Assembly (NCBI RefSeq): GCF_000004195.4
Contig: NC_030680.2
Coordinates: forward strand, 140,119,545 to 140,183,544
DNA length: 64,000 nt
Source: Xenopus tropicalis
Lineage: Eukaryota; Chordata; Amphibia; Anura; Pipidae
Reading direction: 5' to 3'
The translations under genes were made by a program, and so were the position numbers. This document shows positions 44,746 to 55,667 of this stretch, in pieces (position 1 is the first letter of the stretch; each line of letters opens with the position of its first letter). The notes beneath the pieces are model-generated. The model was not told the DNA's origin. It worked only from the letters and a program-made list of their open reading frames with translations, and did no database searches.

Positions 44746-46009
44746 CGAAAACCTTTCTATTCATCTAAGTGGCAATTGCTTAAAAATACAGCGGCCAGTG
44801 ACCTGCGCAAGTCCAAGCAATTGCTGTTGAGATGAATGGGAAGTGATTTGTTGGTATTTCGTCACTCACCAGCGGAGATACTCGGTGACCGAGCAATGAA
44901 ACACGTGGAACTGCTGCAAGTGAAATTGCCCTAAAATCAACTTTTATTATGGAGCAGAAAAAACATGAGGGCACACAATTCAAAAACTGTGAAATAAATA
45001 ATGGAGACCAACTGAAAAGTTGCTACGGACTGGTCCATCCATGACATGATACAAGGTAATGTAAAGTCGAAACTGGAACTTTGGTGGAAAAGGATGCAAG
45101 GACCCCATACACAGACAATTATAGCTCAATATACTGGGCATGGAGGCTTATGTGCCACTGATTAGTGAGCATAATAAATGTATTGTTATTAACGAGTATT
45201 TATAAAGCACCAACATATTCTGCAGCGCTGTCCAAAAACTCTCTCTTTGAAGGCCCTGGGAAATATTGCAGCGAGACTGAGACATCCCCCCGATCCCCCC
45301 GCAAATCTTTTTTCACGGCTGAAGGCTCTGCATGGCAGCAGTGGGTGCAGCTAATTCCGCTCCGTGCCAGAAAAGAAAGAATAGTGGATTGTCTGCCGCT
45401 GCTGCATCTACATAAAAGCTTTTTTTTTTTCTCACTAATCTCACCCAAGAGGATGGCCGATCAGGGCTAAGAGAATACGTCTAATAAGAGCATAAGTCGC
45501 CTGTCTGGTTGCCACAGAGACAGCGGAGGAGACGGCACTACCTGCTATGACTGGAGAAGTAGTCCCTCGCCGGAGAAGATGCTTATCAGCCTAAGTGCTG
45601 ATCTATCTACTTAGCATTGCTCAAAAGGCATTATACAGCGCCACGCTCTTCTCCCCCACAAGTGGCTGCGTAAGTGGCACTGCTGGAGAGCCAAAGAACT
45701 CTGCTATTTGCCATTTTACATTTCTCATGCTTTCACAGTGCTTCCACCAAGCTTTAATATACTCATTTTATACTCATGATAGTGATCTTCTTACTGCACC
45801 TCTCCACAAGCTGACGATTCCTGCTCTATGACCAGCAGCGGAACTAGCTCGGCTGGGCCCCCCAGCAAAAAAATATCCTCGGAGGGGCCCGTTGCACAGC
45901 TATCCAAACCTTATGTGCCGATCTCCCCTCCCCGCTGACAGATAGAAGAGCGGCTGGGTAGGAGGCACTTCTTTTCAGCTATAGAGGTAGCAGAACCTGT
46001 GAGCCCCCA
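44746..46009. other. Non-coding; retroposon-tail scrap
   Basis: A tail-type scrap at 45175-45235 reads ttataaagcaccaacatatt ctgcagcgctgt (split here for length). Otherwise single-copy, with a T run near 45420. No gene recognised. Confidence 0.45.
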
Positions 46010-46017
46010 CCCAACAG

Positions 46018-46312
46018 TAGTGATGAGCGATTTTTTTCGCCAGGCATGGATTTGCATCAAATTTCCGCATTTTGCCATTAGAGAATTGTTTGGGAAACTT
46101 CCGTGTAAATTCGACGCGGAAAAATTAGTCGCGCGTCAAAAAAAATTAGTTGCGTGGAAAAATAGGGCGTGGTCGCGTCAAGATTGGCCGAGGTCTTGGC
46201 AAATTGCCCGCGGCCGCGACAAAAAACAAAAAAAACCATGCAACAAATGTGTTTAGCGAATTTTTCGCAAATTATATGGTGAAGGGAAATGGGACAGATT
46301 TGCTCATCACTA
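46018..46312 (+). mobile_element. hAT-like MITE (tagtgatgagcg ends), exact TSD
   Basis: The exact 8-bp duplication cccaacag lies at 46010-46017 and 46313-46320. Starts tagtgatgagcgattttt, ends gatttgctcatcacta. It is the best-defined member of the family seen at 4026-4356 and 10895-11247. Confidence 0.92.
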
Positions 46313-46387
46313 CCCAACAGCAGTCTGAGGTTTACTTACCCTTTAAAAACTAAATAATTTCATCTAATTTATTTCTGGAGAATATAT

Positions 46388-47365
46388 TAAAGGGGTGGTT
46401 CATCTCCAAGCTAACTTTTAGTATACTATAGAATGGACATTTCTTAGCAACTTTTTAATTGATCTTCCTTTTGTATTTGTACAGGTTTTGCTTACTTTAT
46501 CTGGAAACTTCCGAAATAACGGCAAGGCCGTCTCCCATAGACTCCATTTTAAGCAAATAATTCCAATTTTTAAAAATGATTTCCTTTTTCTCTGTAATAA
46601 TAAAACAGTACCTTGTACTTGATCCCAACTAAGATATAATTACCCCTTATTGGGGCAGAACAGCCCTATTGGGTTTATTTAATGGTTAAATGATTCCCTT
46701 TTCTCTGTAATAATAAAACAGTACCTGTACTTGATCCCAACTAAGATATAATTACCCCTTATTGGGGCAGAACAGCCCTATTGGGTTTATTTCATGGTTA
46801 AATGATTCCCTTTTCTCTGAAATAATAAAACAGTACCTGTACTTGATCCCAACTAAGATATAATTACCCCTTATTGGGGCAGAACAGCCCTATTGGGTTT
46901 ATTTCATGGTTAAATGATTCCCTTTTCTCTGTAATAATAAAACAGTACCTGTACTTGATCCCAACTAAGATATAATTACCCCTTATTGGGGGCAGAACAG
47001 CCCTATTGGGTTTATTTAATGGTTAAATGATTCCCTTTTCTCTGTAATAATAAAACAGTACCTGTACTTGATCCCAACTAAGATATAATTACCCCTTATT
47101 GGGGGCAGAACAGCCCTATTGGGTTTATTTAATGGTTAAATGATTCCCTTTTCTCTGTAATAATAAAACAGTACCTGTACTTGATCCCAACTAAGATATA
47201 ATTACCCCTTATTGGGGGCAGAACAATCCTATTGGGCTTAATTAATTTTTAAATGATTTTTAACAGACTTAAGGTATGGAGATCCAAATTATGGAAAGAT
47301 CCCCCCTGTAATAGTTCTAGAATTATTTACTGTCCTCTTCTGCCTCTTTCCCATATCCACCCCTT
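46388..47365 (+). mobile_element. T2-like MITE fragment split by a tandem-repeat MITE
   Basis: 46388-46479 is a T2-like left end (TTAAaggggtggttcatct, taacttttagtat, ttagcaactttttaattg). Its continuation (tagttctagaattatttac, cttctgcctctttcc) resumes at 47311. The right end is missing. Confidence 0.65.
46480..47310 (-). mobile_element. MITE carrying a 112-bp internal tandem repeat, copy 2, eroded ends
   Basis: Inverted relative to the copies at 38271 and 54460. It begins tacaggttttgcttact and ends cccccctgta. It contains about 6 units of the 112-113-bp repeat (ctgtaataataaaacagtac, cttgatcccaactaagatat, aattaccccttattgggg). The terminal sequences are partly deleted. Confidence 0.82.
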
Positions 47366-47498
47366 TTGTGTATTTTTGTACTTTCTTTCTTCAGAGAAAC
47401 TCTGCTAAACATTGATGTTGCTGCAACACCCCCAAACCTGTCCCTTTAAATGGTGGTCTTATGCCTTGGGTGAAGGTCTGGGCAGTCTCTCTCCTTTA

Positions 47499-47692
47499 GG
47501 GCGAAGACACACGGAGAAACTAGTAGCAGCTACTTTTTCACGGTTACTAAACTCTAGAACCCTGCCATAGAAAATACTGAGAATTGCCTCTGCTAAAACA
47601 CAGAGAGACATTTATCAGTAAATGATGAGCATAGTATATTTCTGTAGCCGTGACAAGTAGCTGCTACTAGTAGCTCTGTGCAAGGATTAAGC
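47499..47692 (-). mobile_element. MITE with gacacacggagaa ends
   Basis: gcgaagacacacggagaaac at the left and agtagctctgtgcaagg at the right. The interior agtagcagctact and agtagctgctactagtagct shows the same layout as 21775-21965, in the opposite orientation. Confidence 0.7.
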
Positions 47693-48049
47693 CTGTGGAA
47701 CCAATGCTGTGATCTTGGCAATCTTTATTCTCCGGTACCTACTGTTGTTTCCTTTATTGTTAGGTCTCTGTTCTGGGTTGGAAAAGACCAGATCAGAGAG
47801 ATCTTTGCTCTGCAAGACAAGGGCAGCAGCTCACACGTATAGGCCTATAGGGGATACATGTGATCAGACACTATGTTAATAATTCAGGGTATAGGAGTTG
47901 ACAGCTATAGCTCAGACAATGTGTTTAGCAATGATGAACACTAGACTTTTAAATGTATCATATGCAGCTCATAGAGTCACTTGGAAAAAGGTATTAAATA
48001 TCAATAAGACTAAAACCTTATGTAGGTTGGATCTCACTCAATGTGGCAA

Positions 48050-48455
48050 TACACTATAACAACCACTTATTTGGCGAGGTTACCAAAAAAGTGGATCTTT
48101 CCCCAATATGGCCACCTTGAGGTGAGTGATATTGGGTTAATCCAGTCATTTTTCCCTCGGGTTGTACGATCAGACCATAATTGCCGCTATGCAGGTTATT
48201 GGATCAAGGCGCCATACACGAGTTGATGAGCTGGTAACTTGGCCCTTTGGCAGCTTTTATCGGCCACCTTCACTAACAATGGGGCACTTTGCTGCAGTGT
48301 AATAACCCATAACTGCTATTCAGGAATGAGATTTTATCGGTCTGATTGGTTGGCATCATTTACTGCTATGATGCAGATTTGTGGGATCGACCACATCGGT
48401 GCAATTTGGCTCTCCAAGTGCGGATACAAGCAGGGTGCGGCCACCCTAAGCCTGA
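48050..48455 (-). mobile_element. Ancient TTAA-type MITE relative
   Basis: Diverged blocks: catacacgagttgatgagct, ttggcagcttttatcggcca, gatcgaccacatcggtgcaa and gtgcggccaccctaagc. Boundaries are approximate and internal rearrangement is likely. Confidence 0.45.
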
Positions 48456-48504
48456 GATGAGTAATTTCCTTGTAGGTGGAAATCTCACCAAGCGGCTCTC
48501 TTGC

Positions 48505-48838
48505 TGCACATTGGGGCACCCCTGCACATCCCTCCACATTGGGGCACCCCTGCACACTGGAGCACCCCTGCACACTGGAGCACCCCTGCACATTGGGGCA
48601 CCCATGCACAACGGAGCACCCCTGCACAACGGAGCACATTGGGGCACCCTTGCACATTGGGGTACCCCTGCACATCCCTGCACACTGGAGCACCCCTGCA
48701 CATTGGGGCACCCCTGCACATCCCTGCACACTGGAGCACCTCTGCACATTGGGGCACCCTTGCACATTGGGGTACCCCTGCACATCTCGGCACACTGGAG
48801 CACCCCTGCACATCCCTGCACACTGGGGCACCCCTGCA
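48505..48838 (+). repeat. 18-bp minisatellite with 10-bp derivative units
   Basis: The unit is cacattggggcacccctg, alternating with cacactggagcacccctg. Shortened 10-bp units (cacatccctg) are interspersed at least four times. Open frames of 112-206 codons on both strands come from the 6-codon period; they are not genes. Confidence 0.95.
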
Positions 48839-49599
48839 GTGTGTATCAGTCCCATAGGCAGGAGATGATTCATGAGTTAAACTGTTTAGTTGCTTTAAGC
48901 CTTTCTGTTAATGGATCATTACCTTCCATTGAATGCAAAAAGTCAAGCTCTGCTGCCACACATTAGAGCCTTACTAGCAGCCCGTGCTGATCAACTTCCA
49001 CGTGGAGTCTGGCCTGGGTCAGTCTGGGGCAAAAGTCTGGTGAGTGCACATACTGCCCCATCTGTGTTTTCCTTCCCCTCCTTCTGACCCTTCATCCCTT
49101 TCAATGGATCCTTAAAGGGAATTTAACTAGAAAAGCATTGATTTTGAATAAAACACATTACCACTGGCAGTTTTTGTATGGGGAAGACTATTAAAGATAT
49201 TTTCTACATGCTTTTTATATGATCCCAGTGCCAGTTCCACGTATAACACATGAATACATGGCAGGATAAATGGGATTTTCACGTGAACCAGAACAACCTT
49301 CAGCATAAATGTATTGACATTTTTAGATATAATAGCCAAAGTGGTGATTCTGCTCCCCAGGCCTCTCTGAGGCAGCTATTTTGAAGTGCACATATGTGCA
49401 TGGTAAGGGGTTGGTTACATTGCTCTCTACACTAGAGGTGCTGAATTTCCAGTTTAATAACCAGAATTTCAGCTCTTATAGTTACCAGGAACAGCTATTT
49501 TATTTTTTGCTTCCTCTGGTAACTAGCGGGGCACTACCATGGTTCTCACATTGCCTTATGGCAGGAACACCCCAGAAAACATGATACGATTAAAACAAT
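48839..49599. other. Non-coding; isolated diverged 50-bp units
   Basis: At about 49225-49275 a diverged unit of the 50-bp satellite is visible (cagtgccagttccacgtata, acatggcaggataaat), about 330 bp before array C. Otherwise single-copy. Confidence 0.5.
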
Positions 49600-50150
49600 A
49601 GCAGAATAAATACAGTGCCAGTTCCATATATAATGCCCCCAGAACACACGGCAGGAGAAATACAGTGCCAATTCCATATAGAATGCCCCCAGACAACACG
49701 GCAGGATAAATACAGTGCCAATTCCATATATAATGCCCCCAGACAACATGGCAGGATAAATACAGTGCCAATTCCATATATAATGCCCCCAGAACACACA
49801 GCAGGATAAATATAGTGCCAATTCCATATATAATGCCCCCAGAACACACGGCAGGATAAATACAGTGCCAATTCCATATATAATGCCCCCAGAACACATG
49901 GCAGGATAAATACAGTGCCAATTCCATATATAATGCCCCCAGAACACACGGCAGGATAAATACAGTGCCAATTCCATATATAATGCCCCCAGAACACATG
50001 GCAGGATAAATACAGTGCCAATTCCATATATAATGCCCCAAGAACACATGGCAGGATAAATACAGTGCCAATTCCATATATAATGCCCCCAGAACACACG
50101 GCAGGATAAATACAGTGCCAATTCCATATACAATGCCCCCAGAACACAAG
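49600..50150 (-). repeat. 50-bp minisatellite array C, about 11 units
   Basis: Same unit and same orientation as array B. Variants are acacacggcagg versus acacatggcagg, and gacaacacgg. The final unit is degraded (acacaagacagtaaaaa). Stop-free in all three minus-strand frames (frames up to 211 codons). Confidence 0.97.
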
Positions 50151-52029
50151 ACAGTAAAAAATGCCAACTTCATGTATACCACCACCACCACATAGAAGGA
50201 AATTTATTAATGTTGGTTTGGGGAGGCTTAGCCCCCCAAGGCCTCAATAAAATCCACTCATGTAAATAAAATTAGGTGTAAGTGAAGTGGTGTTATACAA
50301 CTTGCATAGAGAAAGTCCCTGCCAATATTGTGACCATCTACTATCTATCCATCCATCCATCACTGCACCTTATGGGCTAATCTGCGAGCTACACCAGGGG
50401 CTTGAAGGAAAAAAGGCAGTCTATTGGAAGCCAAAAAATAAGCAATGTCCATACAGGGAAGTGTATGTCGGCTGGAATAGTGCTGTGGGCCGCACTGTGC
50501 AATAAAGATTAATTACAGTAAGTATGTTTATTGGGGGCTTTCCTTGCCCCGTAATTTTTTTTTTTTTTATTTAGACAGAAAGGCCTGGCCTCTCATGAAT
50601 GCTCTGTTTGTAGTCGTGAGTGGATGTATCTCTCAGACTCCTCAATTCACTTTTCTGAAGTGGTTGGCTTTTAAGTGCTCTATTCTCATTATCTCCTCAG
50701 CCCTATCAATTATTAGTCAGATAAAGATAATTTGAGTAGATTTTAGTTGCTCGTCTTACAATGAAGTGCTATAAAATAAATCACCCCATTAAAAGGCAAA
50801 AATAAAACACGGAAATTAGCGATGTAAGTGATATTATTGTGTATTTATCAGATCATGCCCCGTTGCCATTACAGCCACTTATACCAGCCTAGAGAGCCCT
50901 GTCTCGTGGGCAGCTCTACCCATTATACATAAACACAGAGGGGAGGGTGTACTAGGAACATAGGACATTGGTGTAAACCTAGTAACTTAGTTATGGGAGT
51001 TGTAGTTTAACAACAGCTACAGGCAGTCAGCCCCAGTTGTAGCTTTCCAGCTCTGGCCCAGTTGGCGCTTTGTGACGTGACAGCAACGTAAATAACTGCA
51101 CTTACTTGCAAAGTACCGGAAAATTAAATATTTTCCAATCAAGGCAGCCAATCAGTGACTCCCTAGTGGAGCGGAGACTTACAGCCTCCAGCTGGGAGTT
51201 TGGTAGTCGGACTCAGCCCTGGCAGAGACTGTACATGACCAGTTTACACGAATGGTTTCCATTTGCATCTCTATAAAGCCTCCACATGTGCCTTTGTGTT
51301 CCTTCCCCCTGGCATTGTTCTACTCCCGGGCAGCCCATTCCCCTCCGTGTATTCCTTTCCCACTCTCTCTATTGTCTTCTCACCTCCCTTTATCTTTCCC
51401 CAGTTCAAAACCTTCTGCCTCTTTTATTTTCCTCTCATTCGCGTCTCCTCCCTTCTATTGTTTTCTAGCATTTTAGGTACAAACAAATGAGAATTGGGTC
51501 CATTGAAGAGCGAATGAAACACTCCTGCACTTGATGTATTTAGCACAAAACAGACTTATGGGCCCTATTACTAGTTCAGAGCTGGTTAGTCTGACCACTT
51601 CTGGGTGGTAGTAGCTCTATTGCCCTGGGGGTTATATAATTAGAGGTGCAAATTCTGAAACAAGTTTAGTAACCCAAAACAACCAATTAGTGGCTACCAT
51701 ATACCAGCCACCTGTTTGCAGGGCTGCCACTTGATATCATAGGGGCCCATACTACTTAGTTAACAATGCCCTCCCCTTAGAGGCCCATACTAAACCAGCT
51801 GGTCACCCAGGGTGATGGGCCTTACCAACTACAGAAGCTCCTCTAGAATGTATGGAATACCATTCCGAACCTACCACTCCTCTTTTGCATCCATGAAGTG
51901 GGCTGTCCAGTATGCCTAGCCTCTTCCTGCCATAGGGCCCTGTGATAGGCCACCAGTGCCCTCCATCCATGGTCTCCATGCTTGTTTGGTTTCTATGAGG
52001 TTTTATTACTACATTACCATGGGGGTTGA
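50151..52029. other. Non-coding, no recognised gene
   Basis: Mostly single-copy. A fragment of the gggagttgtagtttaacaac repeat lies near 50995-51055. A pyrimidine-rich stretch at 51290-51470 gives 60-75-codon frames without domain similarity. Confidence 0.45.
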
Positions 52030-52032
52030 GGG

Positions 52033-52276
52033 CAGGGCCGGAACTAGGGGTGGGCAGAAGAGGCACCTGCCTAGGGCGCAACAGTGGGTGGGCGCCAGGC
52101 AGGTAGGTACCCCTTCTTTCACTTACCCCTATTTCCACGCCATTTTCCCGACCACCCCCCCTCCAGCGGCCCCCCCATGTGTATGCTCACTTGCGCATGG
52201 TCATACAACCACGGGAGGGGGGCAAGCCAAGCTGGCTGGGTTGCCTAGGGTGCCCTGTTGGCTTGGCCCGGCCCTG
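52033..52276 (+). mobile_element. hAT-like MITE (cagggccggaactagg ends)
   Basis: Flanks gttgaggg (52025-52032) and gttgagga (52277-52284), a 7/8 match. Starts cagggccggaactagggg, ends ttggcccggccctg. Inner inverted pair tgcctagggcgc / gcctagggtgccc. Non-coding. Confidence 0.85.
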
Positions 52277-52671
52277 GTTGAGGAAATAGTGGAACAGCAC
52301 AGAGCTGTGGGCACAGCAACCTTCTCTATCCAATGCTGTTAGGCCATTCCAGCTGCCCCTTTATTCTCAGTACTTTCCATTCATAGTGAATTTAGAGCTG
52401 GCCCTACACTGCAAGATACACACATTTGGCAAGGTCACCAGAGGAGGGATGTGGCCCATCTTGGCCACCCACACACTGTGCCAAATCAGACTGAACCCAT
52501 TTAATGAGGACCATATGGTACTGGTCTGATAGGAAAACCAATCCTGCATGTTATACATCCGCTCAATTTTCTGCCAGATATTGGTTGGACAGACCCATCT
52601 GCAGGCCCCATACACAGGCCAGGTCTCAAAGGACCAAGTCAGCAGCTTTTATCTGCCTGTGCTTGGCCATC

Positions 52672-52999
52672 AGGCCAGTACCGCGTGTTTGGCCCACCAG
52701 GCCAGTACCGCGTGTTTGGCCCACCAGGCCAGTACCGCGTGTTTGGCCCACCAGGCCAGTACCGCGTGTTTGGCCCACCAGGCCAGTACCGCGTGTTTGG
52801 CCCACCAGGCCAGTACCGCGTGTTTGGCCCACCAGGCCAGTACCGCGTGTTTGGCCCACCAGGCCAGTACCGCGTGTTTGGCCCACCAGGCCAGTACCGC
52901 GTGTTTGGCCCACCAGGCCAGTACCGCGTGTTTGGCCCATCAGGCCAGTACCGCGTGTTTGGCCCATCAGGCCAGTACCGCGTGTTTGGCCCATCAGGT
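52672..52999 (+). repeat. 27-bp minisatellite, 12 units
   Basis: The unit is ggccagtaccgcgtgtttgg plus cccacca. The first unit reads cttggccatca and the last three have cccatca, so identity is highest in the middle. Because 27 is a multiple of three, frames on both strands stay open (108-191 codons of 9-residue repeats); they are artefacts. Confidence 0.97.
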
Positions 53000-53260
53000 C
53001 AGACATGTTAAGATTTTTAAAAGATCTTTTCATTATCGCAGGATCAAGCTTATCTGGAAATGATTGTTTAAAAGTTTGATTTGTCCATCAACCATTCCAA
53101 GCGATATCTGAAGCCAGGGAAACTCTCCGCTTGGTCCTGCAAACAATTGGACAATAGACAAATTTAATTTTAAAGACGAACATTTTCAAACCTGACGATC
53201 GATTGATCGATTTTCTGACCAATGTCAGATGAAAAATTGCTACATGTACAATCATTCAGT

Positions 53261-53473
53261 CAGGGTCAGACTGGGGGGTACAAGGCCCACTAGGGCTTCT
53301 GCCTCAGGGGTCCCTGCACCCCCCAACACCCTCCGACCCCCTCCCTCGAGCGCTCCTAAAAGAAACTTCCCTGCAGCACTTCGGGGGAGGGAGGCGGTGG
53401 ATCTCGGGAACGCCCTGGGTGGGATCGGATCTGGGGTTTTTTCCCTGTACCCCAGTGGCCCAGTCCAACACTG
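53261..53473 (+). mobile_element. hAT-like MITE (cagggtcagactgggg family), copy 1
   Basis: Flanks cattcagt (53253-53260) and cactcagt (53474-53481), a 7/8 match. Starts cagggtcagactggggggta, ends ggcccagtccaacactg. Relatives at 57846-58099 and 58415-58667. Confidence 0.85.
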
Positions 53474-53577
53474 CACTCAGTGCCCACTAAACTCGCAAAA
53501 AATTTAAAGGTTTTGTCGGATAACACTGAAATTGGTCGTTAAGGAAGGAAAAACCGTTTTGCGTATGGTCAACTTAA

Positions 53578-54459
53578 GGCTAATTTCACCACCAGTATTT
53601 CCACGGCCCAATGCTGTCTGGGAGAGAAGTCACAATTAAATCTGAATTGTCTGTCACCATTTTCCACTGAAAAGCATAGGGAATACCCTGCTTATGGCAG
53701 GCCCTGGCACCACTTGGGAACAGCAATATATAAAACAGACACAGCATTCCCATGGTTTTCATTGGAAGGTAAGGGCATACTAAGTGTCGCAGTAGCCTAA
53801 ACCTGCAGCAACAATCCGGAGACCACAATCTGATGGGGGGTATGGGAGTTGTAGTTCAACAACAGCTGAAGGGCCATCAGTTGAGCAATCCTACTGATGA
53901 CAATTAATGGAAATGCCCGTAGATGCTTACCTGCTAGAGTTCTTGCCTTTCATCATTCTATTCTCTCCTGTAACATGGCTCTTACTTCCAACTTTCCCTT
54001 TATGTCCTACATCATGTACTAAATTATTCTTTTCTCCTTTAAGGCTAATCATTCTTCTGCACTTCATGTGTTTCTGCTCCCATTAAAGGCAAACCACTTG
54101 TGCTCGCTCTAGAATACCTTTTATCGTCTCTGCTCACAGCGGGAGCCCTTTCTCACTTACAGCCCTTTTCATTGATCGCCCCGTGCCATTGGAATGCATT
54201 ACGGACATACATTTGCCTAGCTCCCAGCTTCAAACCCTTTCTAAAGACGTACCTTCCCCGCTCAGTCTCATCTATCAACACGTAGAGCCCTTCCTGCTGG
54301 CCTTACCATGAGTCCCAAACATACCTACGCAATTGCAAGCAATTAGATTGCAAGCACATGGACCAAGTACTCTTTCCCTAACTGAGGCTTTATGAATTAA
54401 CCTGTGCCTGCATTAAAGGAAAACTATAGCCCAGATTATTGCAGGCCTCTATAAGTATA
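53578..54459. other. Non-coding, no recognised feature
   Basis: Single-copy apart from gggagttgtagttcaacaac at about 53847-53866, part of a common dispersed repeat. No gene. Confidence 0.45.
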
Positions 54460-55468
54460 TACAGGTATAGGACCCGTTATCCAAAATGCTTGGGACCAAG
54501 GGTATTCCGGATAAGGGGTCTTTCCGTAATTTGGATCTCCATAATTTAAGTGTACTAAAAAGTCAATAAAAAATTAATTAAGCCCAATAGGATTGTTTTG
54601 CATCCAGTAAGGATTATTTATATCTTAGTTGGGATCAAGTACAGGTACTGTTTTATTATTACAGAGAAAAGGGAATCATTTAACCATGAAATAAACCCAA
54701 TAGGGCTGTTCTGCTCCCAATAAGGGGTAATTATATCTTAGTTGGGATCAAGTACAGGTACTGTTTTATTATTACAGAGAAAAGGGAATCATTTAACCAT
54801 GAAATAAACCCAATAGGGCTGTTCTGCTCCCAATAAGGGGTAATTATATCTTAGTTGGGATCAAGTACAGGTACTGTTTTATTATTACAGAGAAAAGGGA
54901 ATCATTTAACCATGAAATAAACCCAATAGGGCTGTTCTGCTCCCAATAAGGGGTAATTATATCTTAGTTGGGATCAAGTACAGGTACTGTTTTATTATTA
55001 CAGAGAAAAGGGAATCATTTAACCATTAAATAAACCCAATAGGGCTGTTCTGCTCCCAATAAGGGGTAATTATATCTTAGTTGGGATCAAGTACAGGTAC
55101 TGTTTTATTATTACAGAGAAAAGGGAATCATTTAACCATTAAATAAACCCAATAGGGCTGTTCTGCTCCTAATAAGGGGTAATTATATCTTAGTTGGGAT
55201 CAAGTACAGGTACTGTTTTATTATTACAGAGAAAAGGGAATCATTTAACCATGAAATAAACCCAATAGGGCTGTTCTGCCCCCAATAGGGGGTAATTATA
55301 TCTTAGTTGGGATCAAGTACAGGTACTGTTTTATTATTACAGAGAAAAAGGAAATCAGTTTTAAAATTCTGAATTATTTGATTAAAATGGAGTCTATGGG
55401 AGACGGGCTTTCCGTAATTCGGAGCTTTTTGGATAACGGGTTTCCGCATAAGGGATCCCATACCTGTA
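54460..55468 (+). mobile_element. MITE carrying a 112-bp internal tandem repeat, copy 3
   Basis: Ends tacaggtataggacccgtta and aagggatcccatacctgta, inverted, with TA outside. About 7 units of the 112-113-bp repeat. Unit text differs from copy 1 by tgctcccaataa versus tgcccccaataa in most units, so each locus has its own variant. Confidence 0.9.
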
Positions 55469-55555
55469 TCATATGAAACAGCATATGAATCTTTTAATGT
55501 CAGGGTTGGGGGATGCCAACAGTGGTTTTCAGGTCCAACATTTGGACAAGGCTGG

Positions 55556-55667
55556 GTTAACCCTTTCGCTGCTAGGGACATTAAAAATTGCTGCAGTGAT
55601 GTAGATTCTACGTTTTTGATGACAATGTGCGGTGCCAAAGTGCCCGCTGGTAGTGAAAGGGTTATAA
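55556..55667. mobile_element. Very short MITE (taaccctttcgctg ends)
   Basis: taaccctttcgctgctag at the left and ctggtagtgaaagggtta at the right are inverted, about 110 bp apart. A simple hairpin element; no clear target duplication. Confidence 0.6.

Larger units (their letters stand above)
52394..53577 (-). mobile_element. Old MITE relative, expanded by a 27-bp array and invaded by a hAT-like MITE
   Basis: 52394-52672 shows diverged TTAA-type MITE blocks (gagctggccctacac, ttctgccagatattggttgg, ccccatacacaggcc, ggaccaagtcagcagctttt). The right terminus appears as gcgtatggtcaacttaag at about 53560-53577. Between lie the 27-bp array and the element at 53261-53473. Exact structure uncertain. Confidence 0.45.

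Noticed and set aside
48334..48966. Cysteine- or histidine-rich frames (179 and 206 codons)
   Set aside because: They look like zinc-binding repeats but are the 18-bp minisatellite read on each strand.
52504..53079. 191-codon frame with RPVPRVWPT repeats
   Set aside because: 27-bp minisatellite translated; no flanking exon structure.
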